From positions 9,529 to 73,528 of the forward strand of contig CAZQAF010000010.1 of NCBI GenBank assembly GCA_964591175.1: a DNA stretch of 64,000 nucleotides, in the 5' to 3' direction. Shown one piece after another: positions 40,992 to 50,003 of the stretch. This DNA is from UBA11574 sp964591175 (GTDB lineage: Bacteria; Desulfobacterota; Desulfobacteria; Desulfobacterales; UBA11574). The notes under the pieces are model-generated. The model was not told the origin of the DNA and made no database searches. It was given only the letters and a program-made list of their open reading frames with translations. Position 1 is the first letter of the stretch. Every line of letters starts with the position of its first letter. The position numbers and the translations under genes are program-made.

Positions 40992-41752
40992 TGGTATCTT
41001 TTTATGTCCTGAATCGCCCGGCTCGCCTTCGCGGCCGATTCGCTGCCGGGATCAAGTTCGATAACTTTTTGATAGGCCGCCAGCGCTTTATCTTCTTCGC
41101 CTGATTCTGTATAGACCTTGCCGAGATCGAGGTATAAAAGGTAAACATCCGGATAATTCTTTACGGCGCTTTCGAGTATTTGTGCCGCGTCGTCGAGCTT
41201 TCCCATGGCCATATATGTCAGGCCGAGGCCGCGCATGGCATTGATAAATTTAGGCTTTAAATCAAGGGCTTCACGGTAGTATTTTTCCGCAAGATGATAC
41301 TCTTTCTTATTGTAGTAAGCCCATCCCAGATTGGCCAGAGGCAAGTGGGGCGTGGTATAGAGCAGGTTTTTTGACACGGATTTGAAATATTTAATGGCCG
41401 TATCCCAATCTCCTTTGTCAAGATATGCCGTCCCCAAATTATTTTTGGCAGGTGCATAATCCGGATTGATCTTTAGGGCCTTTTTAAAATGCTCGATGGC
41501 AAGATCCGGTTGTTTTTTGGCTTTATAAGCAAGCCCGAGATCGTTTTGGAGAAAAGGATCGTCCGGGTAAAGGGACTCGGCCTTTAGAAACTCTCTCAAC
41601 GCCTCAGTGTAATTCCCGCGCTGATAATATGCTTCTCCGAGATTTCTGGAAGCCTTTTCCTGTTTTTTTTGCACCGTGAGATCTGGCGCACACGACCAAA
41701 TGCTCAACAGCGCTATGGTTAACAAAGCCCCCCCCAACAAACGTCTACTCAT
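40985..41752 (-). CDS. TPR lipoprotein, PilF/PilW-like
   Basis: A 255-residue lipoprotein: signal peptide ending at Cys21 (LSIWSC), then about six TPR units (AYYQRGNYTEALREFLKAE, LGLAYKAKKQPDLAIEHF, LGTAYLDKGDWDTAIKYF and others). TPR lipoproteins of this size include PilF/PilW, which help assemble the PilQ secretin, and its place next to pilQ fits. It is transcribed against pilQ and belongs to the serS-thrC-LysM operon, so it could equally be a general envelope TPR protein. The frame overlaps the LysM gene by eight bases. Confidence 0.8.
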   Translation of the reverse strand: MSRRLLGGALLTIALLSIWSCAPDLTVQKKQEKASRNLGEAYYQRGNYTEALREFLKAESLYPDDPFLQNDLGLAYKAKKQPDLAIEHFKKALKINPDYAPAKNNLGTAYLDKGDWDTAIKYFKSVSKNLLYTTPHLPLANLGWAYYNKKEYHLAEKYYREALDLKPKFINAMRGLGLTYMAMGKLDDAAQILESAVKNYPDVYLLYLDLGKVYTESGEEDKALAAYQKVIELDPGSESAAKASRAIQDIKRYHY

Positions 41753-43532
41753 TTTTGTTCCTTTGAAATTTGATTCGAATGACTCTGATGTTGTTATCGG
41801 TCAAATATTGGATGACTCCGTGATTTAGCGGCGCAAGCGTTATCAGCGTCCCGGGCGCGTCTTGATGATCCATTAAAAAACCCGGGATGGTCAGCTTTAT
41901 GTTTTCGGCAGCAGGCCGCTTTGCCGCTAAAAACGCCGGATTTTTTGTAAAGGAAACATTCATGGCGCCGAAAAGCTTTTGTATGATATCGTCTAAAATG
42001 TCATTGTCTTTTATTTGTATAATGGAATAGCCGCTCTTTTCGATGGCCTGAACCGCATCACCATAAAAATCTCCGAAATCGATTAAAAATGCCTTACCGT
42101 TTTTGTCTGAAGCCAGATTTGACGCCGCCTGGATCTGGACCCCCGCATATTGAAATGTAATCGGTTTATCGGGTATATATCGATATCCCAGGGCAGCGAG
42201 AAGATTCTTTACAAATGTCTTGCGATCGGCATTGACCACGACGTCCAGAGGCCCGCCGACATTGATGAGTGGGAAGACTGTTGCTTTCGGCGGGCCGGGG
42301 TTTTCACCCACGATAATATCTTTGATGACGATATTGTTTTGATCCAGATACCGAACGATGGGTGCCGGTGTCTGTTCTTTATAATTATGAATAAGGGAGA
42401 TACAAAGGTACCGTTCAGGTTCTCCTATTTCACGGGATTTTTCAATGATCCATTTCCCCCGGACTTCAACATCAACGCCATGATCCGAAAAATCAAGTTT
42501 ACGTTTTAAAACGCCCGCTTCTAGTTTTCCAAAAACCGCTCCCAAAATCTTCTCCGTTGAATCACCGGGCTCGATGGTGACGACACGCACATCTTTCCAA
42601 AAGGTTTTGATCATTGTCATCTCGGATTCCGGATTCTCATCGCCCTTGAAAAAAAAGATTCGGGTTCCGTTATCAAGCTTCATGAAGGGAGTCCTAAAAA
42701 GATCAATCTTAAAATCTTCCTGCCCGTGCCTGGGAAGGTAATAGCTGCCTTTATTAAACAGCTTCGCATCCAATATCGATGCGACATCGGACAGCGTGGA
42801 ATCCGACGGTTTCTTGCCGACTTTCAGCACGGAAGCCGGCGATGTTTTTTGATCAGACACTGCGACGCTGCCTTCACTTACCGGATGCTCACGAGGTGCG
42901 GCACTCTTGTCGGAAGACCGAAACGGCAATTGGATGCTTGTTTGGGGGTTCGGTAACCGGATCATTTGCCCGGCATAAATAAGATTCAAATTTTCAATTT
43001 GCGGATTCAGTTTCCTGAATAATTCTTCGCCGGCGCGATAAGATTCCATGCCGTATTTTCCATATCTATTGGCAATCAGGACCGATACGCAATCTCCGCT
43101 TTTAACGCGATAGCTCGTGGACGCTTTTGTTTTTGTTTCAGGCAAGCCTTTGGCGCTAAAATATGGGATTGTAACGACACCCGAAGATTCCTCTGAAAAT
43201 ATGTCTTCATTGACTTTCTTCAAGGGAATAAGGATCTGCTGGCCGGGGCGGATATGGTCTATGTTTTGTATGTGTGGATTTAACCGTTCGAATATCCTTA
43301 AAAACTCCGGGAAATCGCTGTGGGAAATTTCGCCTTTTTGTCGAAATAGTTTGAAAATCCAGTCATTTTTTTGGACGATATACGGCTCGCACAATATGTT
43401 CCACCCGCGGTCGTACCGCACCACGTAGCTCTTATAGTAAAATGCCGCGGATGCCAGGGAACAGGCCGTCAAAAATATCGCTGTGATCCATACAAAAAAA
43501 ATAAATACCAAAAATGACCTTCGCGTTTTCAT
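41745..43532 (-). CDS. LysM-domain envelope protein
   Basis: A 595-residue exported protein. The N-terminus has a hydrophobic segment with a lipobox-like LTAC (Cys24). Two LysM-type modules follow, at about 50-104 (YIVQKNDWIFKLF through RPGQQILIP) and 142-197 (YRVKSGDCVSVLI through AGQMIRLP), which bind peptidoglycan. Each has an unusually long insert ending in NP-I-N, as in many Desulfobacterota proteins. The C-terminal 350 residues are alpha/beta, with no motif I recognise. It overlaps the thrC stop by four bases and the next TPR gene by eight, so it is part of one tightly packed operon. A role in envelope or pilus support is inference. Confidence 0.75.
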   Translation of the reverse strand: MKTRRSFLVFIFFVWITAIFLTACSLASAAFYYKSYVVRYDRGWNILCEPYIVQKNDWIFKLFRQKGEISHSDFPEFLRIFERLNPHIQNIDHIRPGQQILIPLKKVNEDIFSEESSGVVTIPYFSAKGLPETKTKASTSYRVKSGDCVSVLIANRYGKYGMESYRAGEELFRKLNPQIENLNLIYAGQMIRLPNPQTSIQLPFRSSDKSAAPREHPVSEGSVAVSDQKTSPASVLKVGKKPSDSTLSDVASILDAKLFNKGSYYLPRHGQEDFKIDLFRTPFMKLDNGTRIFFFKGDENPESEMTMIKTFWKDVRVVTIEPGDSTEKILGAVFGKLEAGVLKRKLDFSDHGVDVEVRGKWIIEKSREIGEPERYLCISLIHNYKEQTPAPIVRYLDQNNIVIKDIIVGENPGPPKATVFPLINVGGPLDVVVNADRKTFVKNLLAALGYRYIPDKPITFQYAGVQIQAASNLASDKNGKAFLIDFGDFYGDAVQAIEKSGYSIIQIKDNDILDDIIQKLFGAMNVSFTKNPAFLAAKRPAAENIKLTIPGFLMDHQDAPGTLITLAPLNHGVIQYLTDNNIRVIRIKFQRNKNE

Positions 43533-45040
43533 GCCTTAAAAACCTTTTTGAGCCCCAGCCGTTTTGCGATATCCTTGGATGTCTGGTTTACGAACCGGTC
43601 GAAATCTTCGCCTTCCAGCGGCTTGCCCGGTGAAGGAACTTTGGCCAAGCCCTTTGGATGAACATAGAATGGCGCATTGATCAGTGCAGGGTCCGGAGAA
43701 ATTTCGAATTCCGCTTCAAAATTATTTTCAAAATATTTCTCCTGAAACCCTGAAAATTTGATGGCATGGGCTGTCGAGTCAACCACGGCGACATCCTTTT
43801 CTTCGATAATTTTTTGTTTTCGGGCCGCAACCAAACCGGCGAGAGATTCGCCGCCGTGCGTACATGCAATATGTCCGTTTCTGTTGGCCAAAAGCTCCCA
43901 GTCCATGATCGATTGTTCGGTGACTTCGATAAAAAAAACATTCTGCTTCCCGGACATACGGTTATATACGTCAACCAGGTGGATCACCCTCGGCATTGAA
44001 ACCGGGTTTCCGATCATTGCTGCTTGCGCAACACTGGGTTTGACAACAACGGGCGTAAATTTCCGTTTCGCTGCATCCGGTTCAAGATAATACCGGTAGA
44101 CCGGGTTGGCATGTTCCGATTGAACGCCAAGGATTTTTGGCAAACAGGTGATGATTCCGGTCTCATAAAATTTTAAAAATCCGTTCATCACAGCGGTAAT
44201 ATTTCCCGCGTTACCAATGGGAACAACGACCACTCGATTTTCCATATCGTATTCGAACGCCTGCGCAATCTCATATGAATAAGACTCCTGTCCCAGTATC
44301 CGCCATGCATTTTTAGAATTGAGCAGCGCGACATTATAATTCTCAGAGAGCGCTTCCACCACTTTCATACAGTCATCAAAAACACCCGGGATCTCAAACA
44401 CGGCGGCCCCGCTTCCCAAAGGTTGCCCAAGTTGCTGAGGGGTTACTTTTTTGTGGGGAAGCAGTACCGCCGATTTTACGTTCGGCTGCAAATAGGCGGC
44501 ATATAAGGCAGCGGAAGCGGACGTGTCTCCGGTCGAGGCACATACGGCCAATACATCTGAAATATGACCTTCCTGAACCAAATAGTTGATGTAGCTCAAC
44601 GCACTGGCCATACCCCGGTCTTTAAAGGAGGCGGAAGGATTTTGACCATCATTTTTAAAATAGAATCTAAGACCCGCTTTGTTTTGTAAAATCGGGTTTG
44701 CTTCAACAACCGGGGTATGACCTTCTCCCAAATATACAATGCTGTCCAGCGGAATCGCGGGTCCGATGAATTCATGATAAAGATATATCCCCTTGAGCGC
44801 CGGGATCGTGAGCATTTTTCGATAATCAAAGGTTTTTCGCCATACATCCGCGGAAATTTTTTTTAACTTTTCAAAATTGTTGTCATAAATCAAAAGCACC
44901 TGTCCACAATCCGGGCAGGTATACAATAATTTTTGGATCCCGAACCAGTGGCCGCATCCAAGACATCGATACATCAAGTCACTGTCATGGCTCGGAAGTA
45001 TAAAGGGTTTTATTTCTTTCGGGAAATCTTGGGATTTCAT
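43529..45040 (-). CDS. thrC: Threonine synthase
   Basis: PLP-dependent enzyme that makes threonine from O-phosphohomoserine. The 503-residue protein has an N-terminal zinc ribbon (CLGC at 26-29, CPDC at 42-45), GEGHTPVVEA, and the PLP lysine Lys140 in SASFKDRG. ASTGDTSASAALYAAY and the phosphate-binding PIGNAGNITA follow. Zinc-ribbon-bearing long threonine synthases are common in Desulfobacterota. Its start overlaps the serS stop by four bases. The rest of the homoserine pathway is not here. Confidence 0.92.
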   Translation of the reverse strand: MKSQDFPKEIKPFILPSHDSDLMYRCLGCGHWFGIQKLLYTCPDCGQVLLIYDNNFEKLKKISADVWRKTFDYRKMLTIPALKGIYLYHEFIGPAIPLDSIVYLGEGHTPVVEANPILQNKAGLRFYFKNDGQNPSASFKDRGMASALSYINYLVQEGHISDVLAVCASTGDTSASAALYAAYLQPNVKSAVLLPHKKVTPQQLGQPLGSGAAVFEIPGVFDDCMKVVEALSENYNVALLNSKNAWRILGQESYSYEIAQAFEYDMENRVVVVPIGNAGNITAVMNGFLKFYETGIITCLPKILGVQSEHANPVYRYYLEPDAAKRKFTPVVVKPSVAQAAMIGNPVSMPRVIHLVDVYNRMSGKQNVFFIEVTEQSIMDWELLANRNGHIACTHGGESLAGLVAARKQKIIEEKDVAVVDSTAHAIKFSGFQEKYFENNFEAEFEISPDPALINAPFYVHPKGLAKVPSPGKPLEGEDFDRFVNQTSKDIAKRLGLKKVFKA

Positions 45041-46311
45041 GGGGTGATTTTCTCCAGTCCGCCCATATAGGGTCTCAATGCTTCAGGAATCAGAACAGAT
45101 CCGTCGGCCTGCTGGTTATTTTCGAGCAAGGCGGCCACAGTTCGCCCCACTGCGAGCCCGGACCCGTTGAGCGTGTGAACCAGTTCCGTCCCTTTTTTCC
45201 CCTTTCTCTTGAATCTGATATTGGCGCGTCTTGCCTGAAAACTCTCAAAATTGCTGCAGGATGAAATCTCTCTGTAAACGCCCTGCGCCGGCATCCAAAC
45301 TTCGATATCATACGTTTTTGCCGCTGAAAAGCCAAGGTCTCCGGTACATAGAACGACCACCTGATAGGGTATTTCGAGGAGTTTTAAAATCGCTTCCGCA
45401 TGGCTTAACAAAGATTCGAGTTCATCATAAGAAGTTTCGGGCGTGGCAAACTTAACCAGTTCGACCTTGTTAAACTGGTGCTGCCTGATAAGGCCCCGGG
45501 TATCTTTTCCATAGGAACCCGCTTCCGAGCGAAAACACGGTGTATAGGCCGTATAGTAAATCGGCAGTACTTCTTCATCCAGGATCTCCCCCCTATGAAT
45601 GTTGGTTACGGGAACTTCGGCCGTGGGTACCAAAAAATAATCCCATCCTTGAAGCTTAAAAAGATCTTCCTCGAATTTGGGCAATTGGCCGGTACCGATC
45701 ATACTGTTGCGGTTTACGATAAAGGGAGGAAGGATTTCTTTATAACCATGCCGTGTCGTGTGAATATCAAGCATAAAATTAATGAGCGCTCTCTCCAATC
45801 GCGCGCCGGCGCCCAAATAGAGGGGAAATCTCGCTCCGGTAATTTTAGCCGCGGTTTCAAAATCCAATATTTTCAGGTTTTCCCCTATCGCCCAATGCGG
45901 CGCCGGTTCAAAATCAAAGGCAGGGGGATCACCTGCCTTTTTAAATACGGGATTTTCAGAACTATTTTTGCCGACGGGAACCGACGGATGGGGCAAGTTG
46001 GGTATCTCAAAGAGGATCTGATCGATTTTGTCTTCGTTTTCAGCCAAATCACGATCCAGGATTTTGATTCTGCCGCCGACATCACGCATTTGAGTCATAA
46101 GGTCGTCTGCATTTTCTTTGTTTTTTTTCATGGCCGCGATCTGCTCGGAAACGACATTTCTTTGATGCCTCAACGCTTCTATCTCAAGCAGAAGGGATTT
46201 TCGCTGGTCATCATAACGTTTAAAGACTTCCAAATTTATTGAATCCCCTCTGTTTTCAAGCGATTTTTCAATCTCGTCAAGATGTTGTCTTATAAATTTG
46301 ATTTCCAGCAT
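45037..46311 (-). CDS. serS: Seryl-tRNA synthetase
   Basis: Class II aminoacyl-tRNA synthetase that charges tRNA-Ser. The 424-residue protein has the N-terminal antiparallel coiled coil (LEIEALRHQRNVVSEQIAAM) that holds the long variable arm of tRNA-Ser. The catalytic core follows with motif 2 (FRSEAGSYGKDTRGLIRQHQF) and motif 3 (LNGSGLAVGRTVAALLENNQ). Length and motifs are canonical. It is the first gene of the leftward serS-thrC-LysM-TPR operon. Confidence 0.97.
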   Translation of the reverse strand: MLEIKFIRQHLDEIEKSLENRGDSINLEVFKRYDDQRKSLLLEIEALRHQRNVVSEQIAAMKKNKENADDLMTQMRDVGGRIKILDRDLAENEDKIDQILFEIPNLPHPSVPVGKNSSENPVFKKAGDPPAFDFEPAPHWAIGENLKILDFETAAKITGARFPLYLGAGARLERALINFMLDIHTTRHGYKEILPPFIVNRNSMIGTGQLPKFEEDLFKLQGWDYFLVPTAEVPVTNIHRGEILDEEVLPIYYTAYTPCFRSEAGSYGKDTRGLIRQHQFNKVELVKFATPETSYDELESLLSHAEAILKLLEIPYQVVVLCTGDLGFSAAKTYDIEVWMPAQGVYREISSCSNFESFQARRANIRFKRKGKKGTELVHTLNGSGLAVGRTVAALLENNQQADGSVLIPEALRPYMGGLEKITP

Positions 46312-46487
46312 GTCAGCCCCTAAATTTTTTTAAAAACATGATATTCACAGATGGCGTACGGGTTTTGGCAACAAAAAAAGTTTTCGGTTTGCATCTTACT
46401 CTCAATTTTTTTTAAGCCATCACCCACGCTTTAAAAATTGGTGGGATCGTATCATTCGCATGCCATATAGTCAATGATTATTGCGAG

Positions 46488-46515
46488 TTGACATTACCCG
46501 TCAAGTTTGTATATT
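46488..46515 (+). promoter_or_regulatory. Promoter of the 5-FTHF cyclo-ligase gene
   Basis: TTGACA (46488-46493), 16-base spacer, TATATT (46510-46515). About 40 bases before the ATG at 46556. Confidence 0.7.
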
Positions 46516-46555
46516 ATAGCTTTATTTCAAAATATTTTCCTAGGAGAGAATATAT

Positions 46556-47143
46556 ATGGAAGAAACTCGGCAAACAAAAGATGACGTTCGTCGCAGCATT
46601 TCAAAAGCACTGGCCTTGCTTTCTGAAAAAGAGATCAGACAGAAAACGAATAAAATTGAAAAACGGCTCCTCGAATTTGCTAATTTTTTGGAAGCGAACA
46701 TTGTTTTGCTTTATTTGAATCGGGACTGCGAAGTAAATAGCATGAACATCATCAAAAAATGTTTAAGTTTCAAAAAAATCGTTATTCTTCCTTCCTTTGA
46801 TACAACAAAACGCGAAGCAATACTGTTTAAACTGGACAATATTGAGACGGACTTAAGGCCGGCCGCCGGACATATCTTAGAGCCGGATCCGAGCCGCTGT
46901 AACGTTGTCCCCATTGAATGCATCGATATTGCCATCATTCCGGGATTTGCGTTTGATGAAAAAGGAGGAAGGATCGGGTCCGGTAATGGAAATTACGACC
47001 GGCTTATTCCAAATCTGCCGATTACCGCAAGAAAGGTCGCTCTCACCTTTGAAGATCAAATCCTGCCTCAGGTGCAAATGGAGGCACATGACAAGTACGT
47101 GGATATCATTATTACAGAAAAAAGAATTATATACAAAATATAA
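46556..47143 (+). CDS. 5-formyltetrahydrofolate cyclo-ligase
   Basis: Converts 5-formyl-THF to 5,10-methenyl-THF with ATP in one-carbon metabolism; cytoplasmic. The 195-residue protein has the conserved KxxxR-type N-terminus (KDDVRRSISKAL), then PGFAFDEKGGRIGSGNGNY, whose GxGxGxYD-like loop (GSGNGNYDR) binds the substrate phosphates. The start has AGGAG a suitable distance before it. In many bacteria this gene neighbours 6S RNA, but I find no 6S-like structure in the 244 bases upstream. A GC-rich hairpin follows at 47182. Confidence 0.92.
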   Translation: MEETRQTKDDVRRSISKALALLSEKEIRQKTNKIEKRLLEFANFLEANIVLLYLNRDCEVNSMNIIKKCLSFKKIVILPSFDTTKREAILFKLDNIETDLRPAAGHILEPDPSRCNVVPIECIDIAIIPGFAFDEKGGRIGSGNGNYDRLIPNLPITARKVALTFEDQILPQVQMEAHDKYVDIIITEKRIIYKI

Positions 47144-47181
47144 CGCCAATCAGGATCATCTCGTTACCGTTATGGCGCGCG

Positions 47182-47218
47182 TACGTGTTCAGGGGGATGC
47201 GCTTTCCCCGAACACGTA
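47182..47218. terminator. Hairpin between convergent genes
   Basis: Outer stem TACGTGTTC/GAACACGTA with an inner GGGG/CCCC pairing. It sits between the cyclo-ligase and the K+ channel gene, which converge. No T-run is present, so it may act in both directions only with help from Rho. Confidence 0.5.
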
Positions 47219-47227
47219 TGGCATTTA

Positions 47228-48229
47228 TCATGCTGAATTCAGCACCTTTTCCAGTTTCTGAAGATTTTTCGCCATTCCCACGGCAATCACCGTATCATCG
47301 CTTTCGATGACCGTCTCGAAGGACGGATTAAACAACATGCTGCCATCTGATTTTTTAATCGCAACAATGATCAGATTAAACTGCTGCCGGATTCCCGAGT
47401 CTCTCAACATCACATTGATCAGCCCGGAAGAAGGCGATACCGGAATTTCTTCCATTTGTATGCTCTCCGGCTCATAAGCCAGCGCTTGATCCAGAAAGAA
47501 GGTCACCGTCGGACGAACAATCCGCTGAGCCATACTGACCGCCCCTGTATCATAGGGTGATTCCACCCTGTCGGCTCCTGCCGCCAGTAATTTGGGCTTT
47601 GATTTGTTTTGTGTCGTTCTGGCCATAATGAAAATATCCGGATTGAGTTGTCTGGCGGTCAGCACCAAATAAACATTGTCCGCATCACTGGCCAGGGCGG
47701 CCACCAGTCCGCTCGCATGTTTTATGCCGGCTTTTATCAAGTTGGCTTCATCCGATGCATCGCCGGTCACATAGAGAATTTTTTCGTCATTCATGAGCGG
47801 TATGAGTTCTGCGTCCTTCTCGACGACAACAAGGTCAACCGGCTTTCTCGCCAACATTTTACAAAGAATTCTTCCGATTCGACCATAGCCGCAAACAATA
47901 TAGTGATTTTTTAATCGACTGACTTTTTTATCCAAGCTTCTCCTCCCCAAAATCGTCCTGATTTGGCCTTCCACCATAAACTGGACAATAACACCGGCAA
48001 TATACAAAAAGTAGATTACGCCGATAATAATAAAGAAAATCGTGAATACCCGGCCGCTGTCGCTCAATTTATGAACTTCACCATATCCCACAGTGGTGAG
48101 CGTCGTTACGGTCATGTACAGGGCGTCTAAAAAATCCCAATGTTCAATGGTCATATACCCTGTTACACCGAGCGTAATAAGGAACAGCAAAAGCAACACG
48201 CACAATTTCAAATGTCGCACACTTTTCAT
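47228..48229 (-). CDS. Potassium channel with RCK (TrkA-N) domain
   Basis: A 333-residue inner-membrane K+ channel subunit. Two membrane helices (about 8-26 and 61-85) flank the pore loop with the selectivity filter TTVGYG (45-50). The cytoplasmic RCK domain follows, with the nucleotide-binding VCGYGRIG (near 113) and Asp/Glu at the end of strand 2 (VVEKD). The C-terminal part is a TrkA-C-like domain. The 2-TM plus RCK layout matches MthK-type channels. It may take part in ion homeostasis or envelope stress. It converges on the cyclo-ligase gene. Confidence 0.9.
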   Translation of the reverse strand: MKSVRHLKLCVLLLLFLITLGVTGYMTIEHWDFLDALYMTVTTLTTVGYGEVHKLSDSGRVFTIFFIIIGVIYFLYIAGVIVQFMVEGQIRTILGRRSLDKKVSRLKNHYIVCGYGRIGRILCKMLARKPVDLVVVEKDAELIPLMNDEKILYVTGDASDEANLIKAGIKHASGLVAALASDADNVYLVLTARQLNPDIFIMARTTQNKSKPKLLAAGADRVESPYDTGAVSMAQRIVRPTVTFFLDQALAYEPESIQMEEIPVSPSSGLINVMLRDSGIRQQFNLIIVAIKKSDGSMLFNPSFETVIESDDTVIAVGMAKNLQKLEKVLNSA

Positions 48230-48662
48230 GGGGTGATTTGATCCTATCTGCCGATTCTGAATACGGGTAAAATGTCAAAGCTCAGCGCTAACATCTTAAA
48301 TTTTATGGCGCATTGAGAAATATAGCCACATCCGCGGATGGATCAGATTATGTTATATGAAGAGGAAAAATCAAGTTCTTTATTTGAGCAATATTATTCA
48401 AATGTTAATGAACGCTTTAAAAGATCCGATAATACATCCGAGCACAAAAAACGGAAATTTTATAAAACATTGCTTTTGAATTCTAATTTCTTGACGTAAC
48501 TATTCTGTTTTGATAGAAATTCCGTATATTATCACACAGGATGCAGATACGCTTTAACGGGCAATAAAAACCTTTTATTGTTTTCGTTTTTGAAATAAAT
48601 TTTAATACGCATAACACTTACCCGGTTTTCAATTTATTGCGCCCGGTTAAAGGATAAATCGT
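48230..48662. other. 433-bp intergenic region with a candidate promoter
   Basis: I see no gene. A rightward promoter is possible at 48491-48519 (TTGACG, 17 bases, TAGAAA). A small AT-rich hairpin, CAATAAAA/TTTTATTG with a T-rich tail, lies at 48562-48590, between that promoter and pcm. It could be a leader attenuator or nothing. The remainder is AT-rich and featureless. Confidence 0.35.
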
Positions 48663-49319
48663 TTGAAAGAAAACGCCATAAAATACACCCGCCAGCGCGA
48701 AGAGATGGTCAGAAGGCAGATTGAAGCTCGGGGCGTCACCGACCCTTATGTTCTGGCTGCCATGCTCAAGGTTCCCCGGCACCTCTTTGTCGGCGATGCC
48801 TTAAGAGATCAGGCATACGGCGATTTTCCGCTTCCCATCGGTGAACAGCAGACCATCTCCCAGCCCTATATCGTGGCCGAGATGACCCAGGCGTTGCAGC
48901 CCGGAAAAGATGACAGGATTCTTGAAATCGGAACGGGGTCGGGATATCAGGCTGCCATTTTAGCGGAAATTGTATTTCGTGTTTATACCATTGAAAAATT
49001 ATACCCGCTTTATACCAAAACCCGAAAGCTTTTTGACCAGCTCCGGTATCACAATATCGTCACGAAATATTCAGACGGCACTTCAGGGTGGAAGGATGAA
49101 AGCCCATTTGACGGGATTATTGTGACAGCCGGTTCTCCGACTATTCCTACACCTCTGGTCAGCCAACTGGCTATCGGCGGACGCATGGTCATCCCCGTTG
49201 GGGATCAGTACTCCCAGGAACTCATAAAACTTTACAAGGATGAAAATGGCATTCATAAAACGAATTTAGGCGGATGCAGATTTGTCAAACTTGTGGGTGA
49301 ATATGGATGGGGAAGCTAA
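48663..49319 (+). CDS. pcm: Protein-L-isoaspartate O-methyltransferase
   Basis: Repairs damaged proteins by methylating isoaspartyl residues, using SAM. The 218-residue protein has the family motifs VPRHLFV, QTISQPYIVAEM, and the SAM-binding EIGTGSGYQAAI (88-99), followed by YTIEKL and IIVTAGSPTIP. The start is TTG with AAAGGATAA before it. Length is normal. The next gene starts three bases after the stop, so both share a transcript. Confidence 0.94.
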   Translation: MKENAIKYTRQREEMVRRQIEARGVTDPYVLAAMLKVPRHLFVGDALRDQAYGDFPLPIGEQQTISQPYIVAEMTQALQPGKDDRILEIGTGSGYQAAILAEIVFRVYTIEKLYPLYTKTRKLFDQLRYHNIVTKYSDGTSGWKDESPFDGIIVTAGSPTIPTPLVSQLAIGGRMVIPVGDQYSQELIKLYKDENGIHKTNLGGCRFVKLVGEYGWGS

Positions 49320-49322
49320 TTC

Positions 49323-49904
49323 ATGCTGCGACGCCTATACGACTGGGTTCTTCACTGGGCGGAAACGCCCTACGGATCATGGGCATTGTTTATTTTGGCT
49401 TTCAGCGAAGCCTCTTTTTTCCCCATTCCTCCGGATATCCTTCTCATCGCATTGGCTGTTTCCATTCCCAAAAAATCCCTGAAATATGCATTGATCTGTT
49501 CCGCAGGATCCGTTCTCGGGGGATGTTTCGGATATTTTATCGGATGGCAGTTCATGACGACCGTCGGCGCTCGCATCGTCGATTTTTACGGCCTCACTCA
49601 AAAGGTTGCATATATTGAAGTTCTTTATAATAGATACGATGCATGGGCCGTCGGTATAGCGGGTTTTACGCCGATACCCTACAAGGTCTTTACCATCGCC
49701 GCCGGCGCCTTTAAGATTAACTTTTCCGTATTTATCCTGGCATCGCTGGTGTCTCGATCCGCACGTTTTTTTCTTGTCGGTGGGCTTATTTACATTTTCG
49801 GCCCGAGCATTCAGGCGTTTATCGATAAATATTTCAACGTTCTCGCCACGATATTCACGGTTCTTCTGATAGCCGGATTTTTCGTCGTCAAGTATTTGTT
49901 GTGA
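49323..49904 (+). CDS. YqaA/DedA-type membrane protein
   Basis: A 193-residue inner-membrane protein of the DedA/SNARE-associated superfamily, YqaA group. It has four to five hydrophobic segments, the reentrant-loop pattern FSEASFFPIPPDILLIAL, and GFTPIPYKVFTIAAGAF, with the conserved Pro and Gly residues of the two half-repeats. Such proteins are linked to lipid carrier recycling or general envelope maintenance. It starts three bases after pcm and ends near a degenerate repeat end at 49920. Confidence 0.85.
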   Translation: MLRRLYDWVLHWAETPYGSWALFILAFSEASFFPIPPDILLIALAVSIPKKSLKYALICSAGSVLGGCFGYFIGWQFMTTVGARIVDFYGLTQKVAYIEVLYNRYDAWAVGIAGFTPIPYKVFTIAAGAFKINFSVFILASLVSRSARFFLVGGLIYIFGPSIQAFIDKYFNVLATIFTVLLIAGFFVVKYLL

Positions 49905-49919
49905 AATAACGACCATATC

Positions 49920-49938
49920 AGTGTCCGTCCAGAAATGG
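49920..49938. repeat. Single degenerate end of the MITE-like family
   Basis: AGTGTCCGTCCAGAAATGG differs from the end of the element at 5596 in two of 19 positions. No matching inverted end is seen downstream, and the following 60 bases resemble the element interior only weakly. It sits between two convergent gene ends. Probably a decayed or partial copy. Confidence 0.45.
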
Positions 49939-50003
49939 TAGATTTTGGCTTGAGACGAGGGTTCAACGCCGATATCCGACGAAAAGACTTTTTTGAGAGG
50001 CTT

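Noticed and set aside
46312..46555. 6S RNA upstream of the 5-FTHF cyclo-ligase gene
   Set aside because: The gene pair is classical, but the gap is AT-rich and shows no long bulged hairpin of 6S type.
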